This document shows, in pieces, positions 12,746 through 20,482 of a DNA stretch of 40,729 nucleotides. How positions within the stretch are numbered: position 1 is the first letter of the stretch; each line of letters starts with the position of its first letter. The notes below the pieces were generated by a model, which was not told the DNA's origin, made no database searches, and was given only the letters and a program-made list of their open reading frames with translations. This DNA is from an uncultured Lachnospiraceae bacterium (lineage in GTDB: Bacteria; Bacillota; Clostridia; Lachnospirales; Lachnospiraceae): the NCBI GenBank assembly GCA_948473115.1, contig CAOKWI010000039.1:1-40729 (forward strand). Direction: 5' to 3'. A program made the position numbers and the translations under genes.

Positions 12746-13228
12746 TCATTCCCCGGAAACCTCCCGGGAAGCTTCCTCCCCCCCTGAGGCTTCCTCCTCC
12801 GGCAATGGCGCCGGAACCGGATCAGTCTCATGGAAAAAAGCATTGCATAATTTATGGGTAAACGGCTGTAGGAACGCCGCTACTTTCAAACTCATATACC
12901 CCATGAACAAAACCAGCGGATTCATGACCCCTGTCACCATAACCACCGCCAGCACGAAAACCAGAAAGGCATACCGGAACAGATATCCCCTGAATATGAT
13001 CTTAGAGGCATCCGCGCCATAGTCCAGTCCCCTGTCCAGGGTACGATACATGTGGACACTGGCCGCCAGGGACATCAGTACACCAAACCACAGGCTTTTC
13101 GCGTAATACCCCTGCCGTTCCACAATAAAAGCGCCTGCAAGCTGACAGACCATGCCAATCAGCACAATGCCGATCTGCAGCTCCAGAAGCGTCCTATTTC
13201 TCTTTCTCAATCTTTCTGCTATTTTCAC
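12746..13228 (-). CDS. atpI: ATP synthase subunit I (AtpI)
   Basis: A small membrane protein of about 160 residues with four hydrophobic helices (LQIGIVLIGMVCQLAGAFI, SLWFGVLMSLAASVHMY, YAFLVFVLAVVMVTG, PLVLFMGYMSLKVAAFL) and an acidic tail. It matches the ATP synthase I family, which helps assemble the c-ring. The GTG start at 13228 is an inference. It lies inside the end of atpZ (35-bp overlap), where homologues begin with K-x-A-E-R-L. The open frame continues upstream, but that part only shadows atpZ. Confidence 0.8.
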   Translation of the reverse strand: MKIAERLRKRNRTLLELQIGIVLIGMVCQLAGAFIVERQGYYAKSLWFGVLMSLAASVHMYRTLDRGLDYGADASKIIFRGYLFRYAFLVFVLAVVMVTGVMNPLVLFMGYMSLKVAAFLQPFTHKLCNAFFHETDPVPAPLPEEEASGGEEASREVSGE

Positions 13229-13487
13229 TGGAACGTCTTTGCTCCTTGTCCGGTTCCTTATTGTCTCCCCCGTATACCTGCCTTGCCATGCGGTATACGT
13301 TCTGGGCACCTGCTGCCGCACCGGCAATGAACAGAACTATCATCCAGAAGGAAGTGTCAAACTTTCTGTCCAGCCAGATCCCCAGCGCCGACATAAGGCA
13401 GATGGGCACCAGCATATTGATGCCGAACTGCATTACCATCGCCAGCGCCTGGGCTACACTATTGTCAATGCCCTTGCGTCGCTTCAT
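13194..13487 (-). CDS. atpZ: AtpZ-type F0F1 ATPase accessory protein
   Basis: A 97-residue protein with two hydrophobic helices (MVMQFGINMLVPICLMSALGIWLD and SFWMIVLFIAGAAAGAQNVYRMA) and a charged tail. The GIWLDRKFxT ... AGAAAGxxNVYR pattern is that of AtpZ, found at the head of atp operons and linked in the family to Mg2+/Ca2+ or ring-assembly roles. It is the first gene of the operon, 26 nt after the predicted transcript start. Confidence 0.85.
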   Translation of the reverse strand: MKRRKGIDNSVAQALAMVMQFGINMLVPICLMSALGIWLDRKFDTSFWMIVLFIAGAAAGAQNVYRMARQVYGGDNKEPDKEQRRSSENSRKIEKEK

Positions 13488-13519
13488 CCTGACACCTCTG
13501 TTTTCAGTATATCTCTAAT

Positions 13520-13548
13520 AGTATACCTAATTTAGGAAAAAATGTCCA
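13520..13548 (-). promoter_or_regulatory. Promoter of the atp operon
   Basis: On the minus strand, TGGACA (13548-13543), a 17-bp spacer and TATACT (13525-13520) precede atpZ. RNA would start near 13513. The mobile element at 13579-13775 lies just upstream of the -35 box, about 30 bp away. Confidence 0.65.
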
Positions 13549-13570
13549 GATTTTGATAGACAGAATCCGA

Positions 13571-13783
13571 TTTTTTTTGTAACAGTTCAGCCATGCAACA
13601 ATTTTCAAATTGCGCGTGGGTGCTTGCACACAAAGCGCGATATGCAAATTGCTGCATGAGCGGAACGCCCTCAAATGAAATAAAAGGTGAGCCGCGAAAG
13701 CGGCGTCGGATGCGAAGCAGACGCTGAGGAGGGGGCTTGCCCACCTCGTTAGGAATGTGAGGGCTGAACTGTTACATTTTTTT
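13571..13783. mobile_element. IS66-type MITE-like element, copy 1
   Basis: The element spans 13579-13775 (197 bp). Its ends are GTAACAGTTCAGCC and the exact inverted copy GGCTGAACTGTTAC. The flanking 8-bp stretches, TTTTTTTT (13571-13578) and ATTTTTTT (13776-13783), match in 7 of 8 positions. It encodes nothing. The reverse complement shares long stretches with the element at 38609-38795, for example GAGGTGGGCAAGCCCCCTCCT. GTAA ends with an 8-bp target duplication are the established hallmarks of IS66-family transposition. Confidence 0.85.
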
Positions 13784-13858
13784 GTTGACTTCTTTTTGCT
13801 CTGGCTGTAGTATTTTTACAAAACAACAAAGAACGCAGATTACATAAAGGAGAGACCC

Positions 13859-14416
13859 ATGATCATCCGGAACGCTTCTCCCGCAGACGCCCCACAGCTT
13901 CTGCACATTTATGCCCCCTATGTGGAAAACACCTCCGTTACCTTCGAGTATGAAGTGCCTTCCATGGAAACCTTTGCCGAAAGGATCCGCCACACGCTGG
14001 AAAAGTATCCTTACCTGGCCGCGGAGGAAGACGGCATCCTCCTGGGCTATACCTATGCTTCTGCCTTTAAGGACAGAGCCGCCTATGACTGGTCCGTGGA
14101 GACCTCCATCTATATCAGGGATGACCTGGGGCACAAAGGCATCGGGACGGCGCTGTACCGGGCGCTGGAAAAGGTTCTGTCCATGCAGAATATCTGCAAT
14201 CTCTGTGCCTGCATCGCCTATCCCAACCCGGCAAGCATCTCTTTCCACGAAAAGTTCGGCTACAAAACTGTGGCCCACTTCCACTCTTCCGGGTTTAAGC
14301 AGAACGCGTGGAGCGACATGATCTGGATGGAAAAGGGACTTTGTCCCCATACGATCCCTCCCAGACCCTTTATTCCTTTTCCCGAACTGTCCTGTAACGG
14401 AATGTCCTGCAGCTGA
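13859..14416 (+). CDS. GNAT-family N-acetyltransferase
   Basis: A 185-residue protein with a full GNAT fold. It opens IIRNASPADAPQLLHIYAPYV, has the acetyl-CoA loop region DDLGHKGIGTALYRALE, then NLCACIAYPNPASISFHEKFGYKTVAHF. The order and wording match the phosphinothricin/methionine-sulfone acetyltransferase subgroup (Pat/YncA-like). The natural substrate is probably a small amino-acid-like compound but cannot be fixed from sequence. The last 20 residues (PRPFIPFPELSCNGMSCS) are an unusual Pro/Cys-rich extension. It stands alone; the upstream spacer is largely mobile element. Confidence 0.85.
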   Translation: MIIRNASPADAPQLLHIYAPYVENTSVTFEYEVPSMETFAERIRHTLEKYPYLAAEEDGILLGYTYASAFKDRAAYDWSVETSIYIRDDLGHKGIGTALYRALEKVLSMQNICNLCACIAYPNPASISFHEKFGYKTVAHFHSSGFKQNAWSDMIWMEKGLCPHTIPPRPFIPFPELSCNGMSCS

Positions 14417-14522
14417 AACATTCTGTAATGAATGATATTGTGACGAATGATGCTATGATAAATTATGCTGCAGCCAAAATAGTATTTATACTGCTTAACG
14501 ATTTCACTTGCCGTGAAACCAG

Positions 14523-14585
14523 ACTGCATAACGCTGACTGGTTCAATCGCATGATTACATTAGGCAATATTCAGCGTTATGCAGT
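14523..14585. repeat. 15-bp perfect inverted repeat
   Basis: ACTGCATAACGCTGA (14523-14537) is exactly complementary to 14571-14585, across a 33-nt loop. It lies between the acetyltransferase and DUF402 genes. It has no T-run, so it is not a standard terminator. It ends 36 bp before the DUF402 gene start and could be an operator, a leader hairpin or a small mobile repeat. Confidence 0.7.
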
Positions 14586-14621
14586 ATAACAGAAATATTC
14601 TACAAAGAAATGAGGAACATG

Positions 14622-15101
14622 ATGAACGTTAAGACACTATACCGCAAAAGAATCATCCCTCCGGAATGCACTCATTTAAAGGATGACGTGATCGTGGAGC
14701 AGGATGGCGAGCACATTGTCACCCGATGGGAAACGCTGAATCCCAAGACCGAATTTTCCCACGGATGCTCCTGCTATTTTCTGCAGGATGGAATTAAAGT
14801 CAGCAAAATGTACCGTCAGGACGGCGCGCTGCTGCGGTGGTACTGTGACATTGTAGACTTTACATTTAACGAGGCGGAGGCTTCCCTCACTGTCACGGAT
14901 CTGCTGGCGGATGTCATTCTCTATCCCGACGGACGGCTGGAAGTAGTGGATCTGGACGAACTGGCGGAGGCAATGGAACGGGATCTGATCACAAAAGAGC
15001 AGATGGCCTCCTGCCTGCGCAGTCTGGATCATCTGCTCTCCCTGATCTATCGCGACAAATTCAACCGGCTCCAGTCATATCTGAACCGCCTCGGATTATG
15101 A
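14622..15101 (+). CDS. DUF402 domain protein
   Basis: A 159-residue soluble protein. The central stretch RWYCDIVDFTFNEAEASLTVTDLLADVILYPDGRLEVVDLDELAEAMERDLITKEQM matches DUF402 (FomD/Ntdp-like). Members of this fold bind nucleotides or metal and hydrolyse nucleoside phosphates (established for a few). In-frame ATGs occur at 14610, 14619 and 14622; GAGGAA at 14612-14617 favours 14622. It ends exactly where the convergent SleB-domain gene ends. Confidence 0.8.
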   Translation: MNVKTLYRKRIIPPECTHLKDDVIVEQDGEHIVTRWETLNPKTEFSHGCSCYFLQDGIKVSKMYRQDGALLRWYCDIVDFTFNEAEASLTVTDLLADVILYPDGRLEVVDLDELAEAMERDLITKEQMASCLRSLDHLLSLIYRDKFNRLQSYLNRLGL

Positions 15102-16271
15102 TCAATAGAAAATATGGCCTCCGATCTGGATGCCTTCCAGCCCCTCTATGGGTGTCCGGAAATAAACGCAGTTGCCCACATTGGTGACACCGGACATGGC
15201 CTCGTCCGCCGCCCGATAGCAGTCCGCATTTGCCCTGCCAGCCTCCAGCGCCAGCGCCAGCCTGCCGCTGCCCACAGGGGAAAACTGCCCGCCCTGGTAG
15301 ATGACACCTAACACGGAATCCGGATATTTAGAACTCAGCACACGGTTGATGACCACACTTCCCACTGCCACTTTCCCGTCATAGGGCTCGGCGCCTGCCT
15401 CACAGTAAATCAGATTGGCCAGAACATACCTGTCGTTCTCGTCAAAGCTGACTTCGGAAATGTCCCGCCAGGACGCGTTTGCCGCCGCCCGGGACAGAGC
15501 CAGTTCTTCTTCGTACTTCTTTTTCAGTGCTTCTATGGTCTGCTCTTTCTGCTTGATCTCCTGTTCATATTCCAGGGCGCGCTTTTCCGCATCGGATATC
15601 TGATCCGCATACCGGGATATGGAGTTGGAGGTCTGGCTGATCAATCCGGAAACCTTGCTCTTTTCCGCTTCCACCTGAACCTTAAGGTTTTCCAGTTCAA
15701 TATGTTCCGCCTGCAGTCTCGCCTCGTGCTCTTCTATCAGCTCCCTGTTGTCAGTGTATTCCTCCATCTTTTCCTGATCGTATCTGGCAATCCTGGAATA
15801 GTAATCCGCCGCATTGAGCACTTCGGAAAAATTTCCCGCACTGATCAATGCGTTAATATGACTCTCTTCCCGCATTTCATACATGGCGCGGGCTCTCAGC
15901 ACCATGCACTCATACTGCCAGTTCTCTGTCTCCTTCGCCTCCTCCAGCGCCGCCTGTGTATCCGCGATCTCCTGTTCCTTTACCGCGATCTGGCGTTCCA
16001 GTTCCGCCAGATTGTTTACGATCTGGGTCAGCTGGTCATTGAGACTCCCCAGTTCCTGTTTCAATTCACTGCTTACTCCCTTCAGTCCCTCCAGCTGATT
16101 CTGGGTCTTATCCAGTTCCTGTTCCAGCTGATCCTTTTGGTTCTCCTCGTCCGTGATCTGCTGCTGGGTCGTGGAGGTGGCAGACACAGAAAGAACATCA
16201 AAAGCGGACAATACCGCTCCGGTCACAAGCAATATCGTCAGCAGCACTGCCACTTTCTTATATTGTCCCAC
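15102..16271 (-). CDS. Secreted coiled-coil protein with SleB-type cell-wall hydrolase domain
   Basis: A 389-residue protein. Residues 1-32 are a signal peptide (basic start, hydrophobic core, SVSA). Residues about 35-255 are long coiled coils with heptad Leu and Gln/Glu-rich helices, like the N-terminal parts of CwlO/PcsB/RipA-type hydrolases. The C-terminal ~125 residues are a SleB/hydrolase_2 domain: LANLIYCEAGAEPYDGKVAVGSVVINRV, YQGGQFSPVG, and ...CYRAADEAMSGVTNVGNCVYFRTP. In SleB enzymes the Glu of the EA motif is catalytic and cuts peptidoglycan or spore cortex. The coiled coil suggests septal or FtsEX-type activation, an inference. Confidence 0.85.
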   Translation of the reverse strand: MGQYKKVAVLLTILLVTGAVLSAFDVLSVSATSTTQQQITDEENQKDQLEQELDKTQNQLEGLKGVSSELKQELGSLNDQLTQIVNNLAELERQIAVKEQEIADTQAALEEAKETENWQYECMVLRARAMYEMREESHINALISAGNFSEVLNAADYYSRIARYDQEKMEEYTDNRELIEEHEARLQAEHIELENLKVQVEAEKSKVSGLISQTSNSISRYADQISDAEKRALEYEQEIKQKEQTIEALKKKYEEELALSRAAANASWRDISEVSFDENDRYVLANLIYCEAGAEPYDGKVAVGSVVINRVLSSKYPDSVLGVIYQGGQFSPVGSGRLALALEAGRANADCYRAADEAMSGVTNVGNCVYFRTPIEGLEGIQIGGHIFY

Positions 16272-16390
16272 GCTGTCACCACCTGCCTTTCACCTTTTCG
16301 TTATGCCGTTGCATTCATCGCAAACAAGCAATTACAAAGAATGCCCGTCCAAAGCAAATTCCTTCGCCTGGTATTATTCAATGTGTCACT

Positions 16391-16873
16391 TTACACGCTT
16401 ATATGAATCTGCCTGCCTGTCCTGGAGTAGGGCACATAAGTGACCCCGGCCGCGTCAAACATTTTCTTGGAAGCCCTGTTTGCAGGCGATCCCTCATACT
16501 TGTCGCTGTCAAAGACCACCGTCCGTATTCCCGCCTGGATGATCGCTTTTGCGCACTCATTACAGGGGAAAAGAGATACATACAGCTTTGTGCCCTCCAG
16601 GGATCCGCCCCGATAATTCAGGATGGCGTTTAATTCACCATGGGTAACATAAGGATATTTAGTATCCAGTTCCTCCCCCTCCCTGTCCCAGGGAAACTCA
16701 TCATCGTCACAGCCACAGGGAAAACCGTTGTATCCCATGGACAATATCTTATTATCCATGCTGACAATGCATGCCCCTACCTGGGTGCTGGGATCCTTGG
16801 AGCGCATACCGGAAAGCTGTGCCACACCCATAAAATATTCATCCCAGCTGATATAGTCTTCTCTTTTGTTCAT
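16391..16873 (-). CDS. dCMP deaminase / ComEB-like cytidine deaminase
   Basis: A 160-residue zinc deaminase converting dCMP to dUMP for thymidylate synthesis (family role). It has [23 protein letters not shown], the zinc motif H78-G-E80 and PCNEC (C104, C107). The usual dCMP deaminase motif is HAE, so Gly79 is a substitution, but the ligand His and catalytic Glu are intact. Length is normal. It is followed by rpiB-side repeats and probably shares a transcript with rpiB. Confidence 0.85.
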   Translation of the reverse strand: MNKREDYISWDEYFMGVAQLSGMRSKDPSTQVGACIVSMDNKILSMGYNGFPCGCDDDEFPWDREGEELDTKYPYVTHGELNAILNYRGGSLEGTKLYVSLFPCNECAKAIIQAGIRTVVFDSDKYEGSPANRASKKMFDAAGVTYVPYSRTGRQIHISV

Positions 16874-16915
16874 CCAGGTCTCCTTTACCCGCCGTATCCC
16901 ACCTGCTTGCGGTCT

Positions 16916-16978
16916 CCGTCTTAAAAGATTAGTCCTCGGATCTCCGTCTTAAGATTTCCGCCCTCAGATTTCCGTCTT
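16916..16978. repeat. 28-bp imperfect tandem repeat at the rpiB 3' end
   Basis: CCGTCTT recurs at 16916, 16944 and 16972, exactly 28 bp apart, with related sequence following each. The rightmost copy is inside the last rpiB codons (minus strand), so the array looks like a duplicated and degenerating gene end. Confidence 0.65.
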
Positions 16979-17401
16979 CTCGATCAGGTCCACCCTTCGC
17001 TGATGGCGCTCCTCACCCGAAAAATCCGTTCCCAGAAAGGTTTCCACAATATCCAGCGCCAGATTCTCTCCCACAATCCCCGCCCCCATGGCAAGTATGT
17101 TGGCGTCATTATGAAGCCTGGTCATCCTGGCCGATAAGGTATCCGAGCAGAGTGCACAGCGGATACCCGCCACCTTGTTGGCTGAAATGCTGATCCCGAT
17201 TCCAGTGGTACAGATCACGATGCCTTTCTCACATTTTCCTTCCGCCACCGCTTTCGCCACAGCATGTCCGAAGACGGGATAATCGCAGCTCGCCTTACTG
17301 TGGCAGCCCATATCCTGATATGAGATTCCTTTTTCTTCAAGATACCGTATCACTCTCTGTTTCAGATCATATCCCCCATGATCGCTTCCTATTGCTATCA
17401 T
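16964..17401 (-). CDS. rpiB: Ribose-5-phosphate isomerase B
   Basis: A 145-residue enzyme interconverting ribose-5-phosphate and ribulose-5-phosphate, or a related sugar-phosphate isomerase (RpiB/LacAB). Conserved SDHGGYDLK at the start, CDYPVFG, the catalytic-cysteine loop ICTTGIGIS (C64; usually CGTGIG), LCSDTLSARMTRLHNDANILAMGAGIVG, and the phosphate-binding RHQRRVDLIE at the end. It reads with the dCMP deaminase gene and the threonylcarbamoyl-AMP synthase gene in one direction. Confidence 0.93.
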   Translation of the reverse strand: MIAIGSDHGGYDLKQRVIRYLEEKGISYQDMGCHSKASCDYPVFGHAVAKAVAEGKCEKGIVICTTGIGISISANKVAGIRCALCSDTLSARMTRLHNDANILAMGAGIVGENLALDIVETFLGTDFSGEERHQRRVDLIEKTEI

Positions 17402-17515
17402 ATTGCTCCTCCTGTATTTCCTTTTCTATTCCATCTCTTTTTATTCCATCACTCTATCTGTTTCTTCCTTCGCATCATGCTGCAGCACTCCCCATCCCAA
17501 CGCCGCCCCATGCCG

Positions 17516-18580
17516 TCAGAGTCTGACTATACTGTGCCCCGCCGCTTTCAAGAGACGGTTCATGATCGCCTGTCCCAATCCCTGGCTTGGAAAACTCTCC
17601 GAATAGATCCTGGTCACGCCCTCATCATCAAATTCCCGCAGTATGGCAAACAGCCTCCGGGCGATCACTTCCTCCTCGTCCCTGTCTCCCGCGCATTTAA
17701 CCACATCCGCGTGATATTCGTTCAGGAAGCCGCTGGTGGCGATGATCCCGGTCTTTTCACCGGCCGCTTTATCCGCGGCGGCAGCCCTGTTCACATAATC
17801 CACCACCTGTCCGGGCGGCCCCTCCACAATGGTCAATTCTCCCTTGGGAGCATAATGGCGATATTTCATGCCAGGAGCCTTGGGCGCCCGGGAATTTTCC
17901 GATTCCATAATTGTGACATCTATGTCAATCTCGCCCAGCACCTCCTCAAGCATCTCCCTGGTAATAAAGCCCGGACGCAAGATCTGGGGCGGTGTGACAG
18001 TCATGTCCAGGACAGTGGATTCCAGGCCGATGTCATCTTCCCCGCCGTCCAGGATCATATCAACCCTGCCCTCCATGTCTTCAATCACATATTTTGCCGC
18101 CGTGGGACTGGGTCTGCCCGACAGGTTGGCGCTGGGTGCCGCCACATAACCGCCCCCGTATTCGATCAGTTTCTGCGCCACCGGATGGGAGGGGTATCTG
18201 ACCGCTACCGTTTCCAGTCCGCCGGTTGTCTCGTAAGGCACATGACCGGACTTGGGCAGTATCATGGTAAGGGGACCCGGCCAGAAGGCATCTGCCGCTT
18301 TTCTGGCATTCTCGGGAAACTCCTTCACAAGAAACCCGATATCCTCCAGCCGACAGATGTGGATAATCAGTGGATTGTCCGAAGGCCTTCCCTTGGCAGC
18401 ATATATTTTACGGGAAGATTCCTGATTCAGGCCGTCTCCCCCAAGCCCGTACACTGTTTCCGTGGGAAATGCCACCAGGCCGCCCGCCTGTATGATCTCG
18501 CCCGCCTGCCGCAGGGTCTTCTCCTCCTCCGGAGAAAAAGTTTTCTCCCGGGATTGTATTTTTACTATTTTCGTATTCAT
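17516..18580 (-). CDS. tsaC2: L-threonylcarbamoyladenylate synthase (Sua5/YwlC type)
   Basis: It makes threonylcarbamoyl-AMP for the t6A37 tRNA modification. It is 354 residues from ATG 18580 (MNTKIVKIQ). Residues 1-210 form the YrdC domain (AGGLVAFPTETVYGLGGDGLN, KGRPSDNPLIIHI, MILPKSG, VAVRYPSHPVAQKLI, APSANLSGRPSPTA, LESTVLDMT). The C-terminal ~130 residues are the Sua5 extension after a linker with PGMKYRHYAPKGEL. An ATG 27 bp upstream is in frame, but AGGAAGTGCC favours 18580. Confidence 0.93.
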   Translation of the reverse strand: MNTKIVKIQSREKTFSPEEEKTLRQAGEIIQAGGLVAFPTETVYGLGGDGLNQESSRKIYAAKGRPSDNPLIIHICRLEDIGFLVKEFPENARKAADAFWPGPLTMILPKSGHVPYETTGGLETVAVRYPSHPVAQKLIEYGGGYVAAPSANLSGRPSPTAAKYVIEDMEGRVDMILDGGEDDIGLESTVLDMTVTPPQILRPGFITREMLEEVLGEIDIDVTIMESENSRAPKAPGMKYRHYAPKGELTIVEGPPGQVVDYVNRAAAADKAAGEKTGIIATSGFLNEYHADVVKCAGDRDEEEVIARRLFAILREFDDEGVTRIYSESFPSQGLGQAIMNRLLKAAGHSIVRL

Positions 18581-18660
18581 TTCCTGGCACTTCCTAAGTT
18601 TTCGCACAGATGGAAATTTTCCGTACCTATTGTATCATACTTTTTTCTCCCGCACAATCC

Positions 18661-19392
18661 TTATTCCTGCGCGTTCAGATACCTCAGAATCCCCATATGT
18701 ATCGCCCATGCCACCCTTTTCTGGTAGGCTTCCGTGCAAAGCTTCTCCGCCTCAGCGCCGTTGGACAGGAAACCGCACTCCACAATGACGATGGGAATGC
18801 CCGTTTTCTTCAACAGGTAATAGCTGTCATTCGCCTTGACCTGCCTTTTGTTTTCCGGATCGACCCTGGTCACCAGTTCTTCCTGGATATACTGCGCCAA
18901 TTCCTGTCCTTCTCTGCTTCCCGTATAATAAAATACCTGCGCGCCATGGACGTACTCTTCCGGATAACTGTTCTGATGGATGCTTACGGTAATGGCAGGC
19001 GCCGTCCTGTCTATCAACTCAATGCGCCGCTTCATGTCCTGTACCTTTTTATTGGAGGCGTCTGCGTCATTGAGCCCTGCGTCAGTTTCCCTTGTCATGA
19101 CCACTTCAATGTCATTTGCCTCCAGGTACTGCCGCACATATCCGGCGATCTGGAGGTTTATCTCCTTTTCATTGACGCCGTTGATCCCTACTTTGCCTGG
19201 GTCGGAACCGCCATGACCGGCATCTACTACCACACAGACCTTACCGCCATCCGTCCGTACATCATCCCCCGCGGCAGAAAAGACTCCCTTTTCTTTCAGC
19301 ACAACGGCCGAGAGCAGGAGCAGCGTTCCCACTGATACCGCCAGAAGCTTTTGCCTGCGAACATACTGTAGCACTTTTTCCAATTTTTTCAT
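18661..19392 (-). CDS. cwlD: N-acetylmuramoyl-L-alanine amidase, CwlD-like
   Basis: A 243-residue amidase_3 enzyme. An N-terminal membrane segment (LLAVSVGTLLLLSAVVL) anchors it. Zinc-site motifs are VVDAGHGGSDPG, NEKEINL, SIHQNSYP and the catalytic VECGFLSN. Size and single N-terminal anchor match CwlD, which with PdaA makes the muramic-delta-lactam of the spore cortex. This supports a spore-forming host. The start at MKKLEKV is chosen over an upstream ATG at 19434 because homologues begin with a short basic stretch. Confidence 0.88.
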   Translation of the reverse strand: MKKLEKVLQYVRRQKLLAVSVGTLLLLSAVVLKEKGVFSAAGDDVRTDGGKVCVVVDAGHGGSDPGKVGINGVNEKEINLQIAGYVRQYLEANDIEVVMTRETDAGLNDADASNKKVQDMKRRIELIDRTAPAITVSIHQNSYPEEYVHGAQVFYYTGSREGQELAQYIQEELVTRVDPENKRQVKANDSYYLLKKTGIPIVIVECGFLSNGAEAEKLCTEAYQKRVAWAIHMGILRYLNAQE

Positions 19393-19474
19393 ACTATTTT
19401 TCCGATCTGCCTTTGTATTCAGTATATGCAGCATATACAGGCATTCATTCGGGGAATCTTTTTACAGAATACAG

Positions 19475-19503
19475 TTGCATTTCACCCTCTTTTTGGCTAT
19501 GAT
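19475..19503 (+). promoter_or_regulatory. Promoter of the sortase-substrate operon
   Basis: TTGCAT (19475-19480), a 17-bp spacer and TATGAT (19498-19503) lie 51 bp upstream of the sortase start. A second TATAAT-like box partly overlaps downstream. Confidence 0.5.
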
Positions 19504-19554
19504 ATAGTTATAATCAAATTGGCTGTCAAAAAGCTTTTGCGGGAAGAGTTGATC

Positions 19555-20451
19555 ATGAATAACGAAAACAGGAAAAAATTATCAGACATATTATTAGTGA
19601 TCGCCTTTGTCTGCCTCGCTGTCCTCCGGCTTCTGCTCCTCTGGAACCAGATACAGGACAGACACTCTCAGGACACTTTGGAGGGACTTCGGGAACAGGC
19701 TTCCAGATCCTCAGAAGAGACGCTTTCACCGTCTCCTGCTGCTCCTTCTCCCACGCCGACGCCTGCCCCCACGCCAACTCCTGTCCCCACGCCAACTCCC
19801 ACCCCCACGTCTGCCCCGACCCCTGTTCCTACTCCGGAGGCCGTGGAGAACCCCTACAGGGAAGCTTTTCTCTCCAACGAGGACATGTGTGCGTGGATAC
19901 AGATCCCTGATACCAACATTGATTATCCTGTTATGTGGACGCCGGAAGACGAAGAATATTATCTGTACCGCGATTTTGACGGCTCTGATAATAAGAACGG
20001 ATGCCTGATCCTGGATACGGACAGCTGCGTGGATCCATTGACCACAAACCTGATCATCCACGGACATAATATGAAATCCGGCGCCATGTTTGGCAATCTG
20101 ACAGATTATCAGGAGGAAGCTTTCTATCAGGGACATAAGGAAATCATTCTTTATACGGAAGGGTGCCAGCGCAATTACGAGGTCATTGCCGTGTTCCGGT
20201 CACAGGTCTTCCGCAAATCAGAGGAGGTATTTAAGTTTTACAAATTTTTCCAGGCTGACACGCAGGAGGAATTTGATGATTTTTACAACAACATCAAAGA
20301 AATGTCCCTGTATGACACAGGCGTCACCGCTGAGTTCGGAGACCATTTCATTACCTTGTCCACCTGCGTGTATCATGTGGAAAACGGGCGTTTTGTAGTG
20401 GTGGCAAAAGAAGTTGACAATGGGGATATTTATCTTCCCCTTGACCAATAA
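19555..20451 (+). CDS. srtB: Class B sortase
   Basis: A 298-residue membrane-anchored transpeptidase that attaches surface proteins to the wall. Residues 9-30 are an N-terminal membrane helix. Residues 57-96 form a flexible Pro-Thr repeat linker (PTPTP, PTPVPTP). The catalytic domain follows, with H171 in IIHGHN, the TLSTC motif with C271, and R279 in NGRF. TLSTC and the spacing mark class B. GGGAAGAG lies 6 nt upstream of ATG 19555. Its likely substrate is encoded 32 bp downstream, so this is a dedicated sortase-substrate pair. Confidence 0.93.
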   Translation: MNNENRKKLSDILLVIAFVCLAVLRLLLLWNQIQDRHSQDTLEGLREQASRSSEETLSPSPAAPSPTPTPAPTPTPVPTPTPTPTSAPTPVPTPEAVENPYREAFLSNEDMCAWIQIPDTNIDYPVMWTPEDEEYYLYRDFDGSDNKNGCLILDTDSCVDPLTTNLIIHGHNMKSGAMFGNLTDYQEEAFYQGHKEIILYTEGCQRNYEVIAVFRSQVFRKSEEVFKFYKFFQADTQEEFDDFYNNIKEMSLYDTGVTAEFGDHFITLSTCVYHVENGRFVVVAKEVDNGDIYLPLDQ

Positions 20452-20482
20452 TCTATTTCATAAACGAAAAGGAGATGATCTT

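Noticed and set aside
17378..18727. 449-codon plus-strand frame opposite the threonylcarbamoyl-AMP synthase gene
   Set aside because: It covers a real minus-strand gene with clear motifs and shows no recognisable domain of its own.
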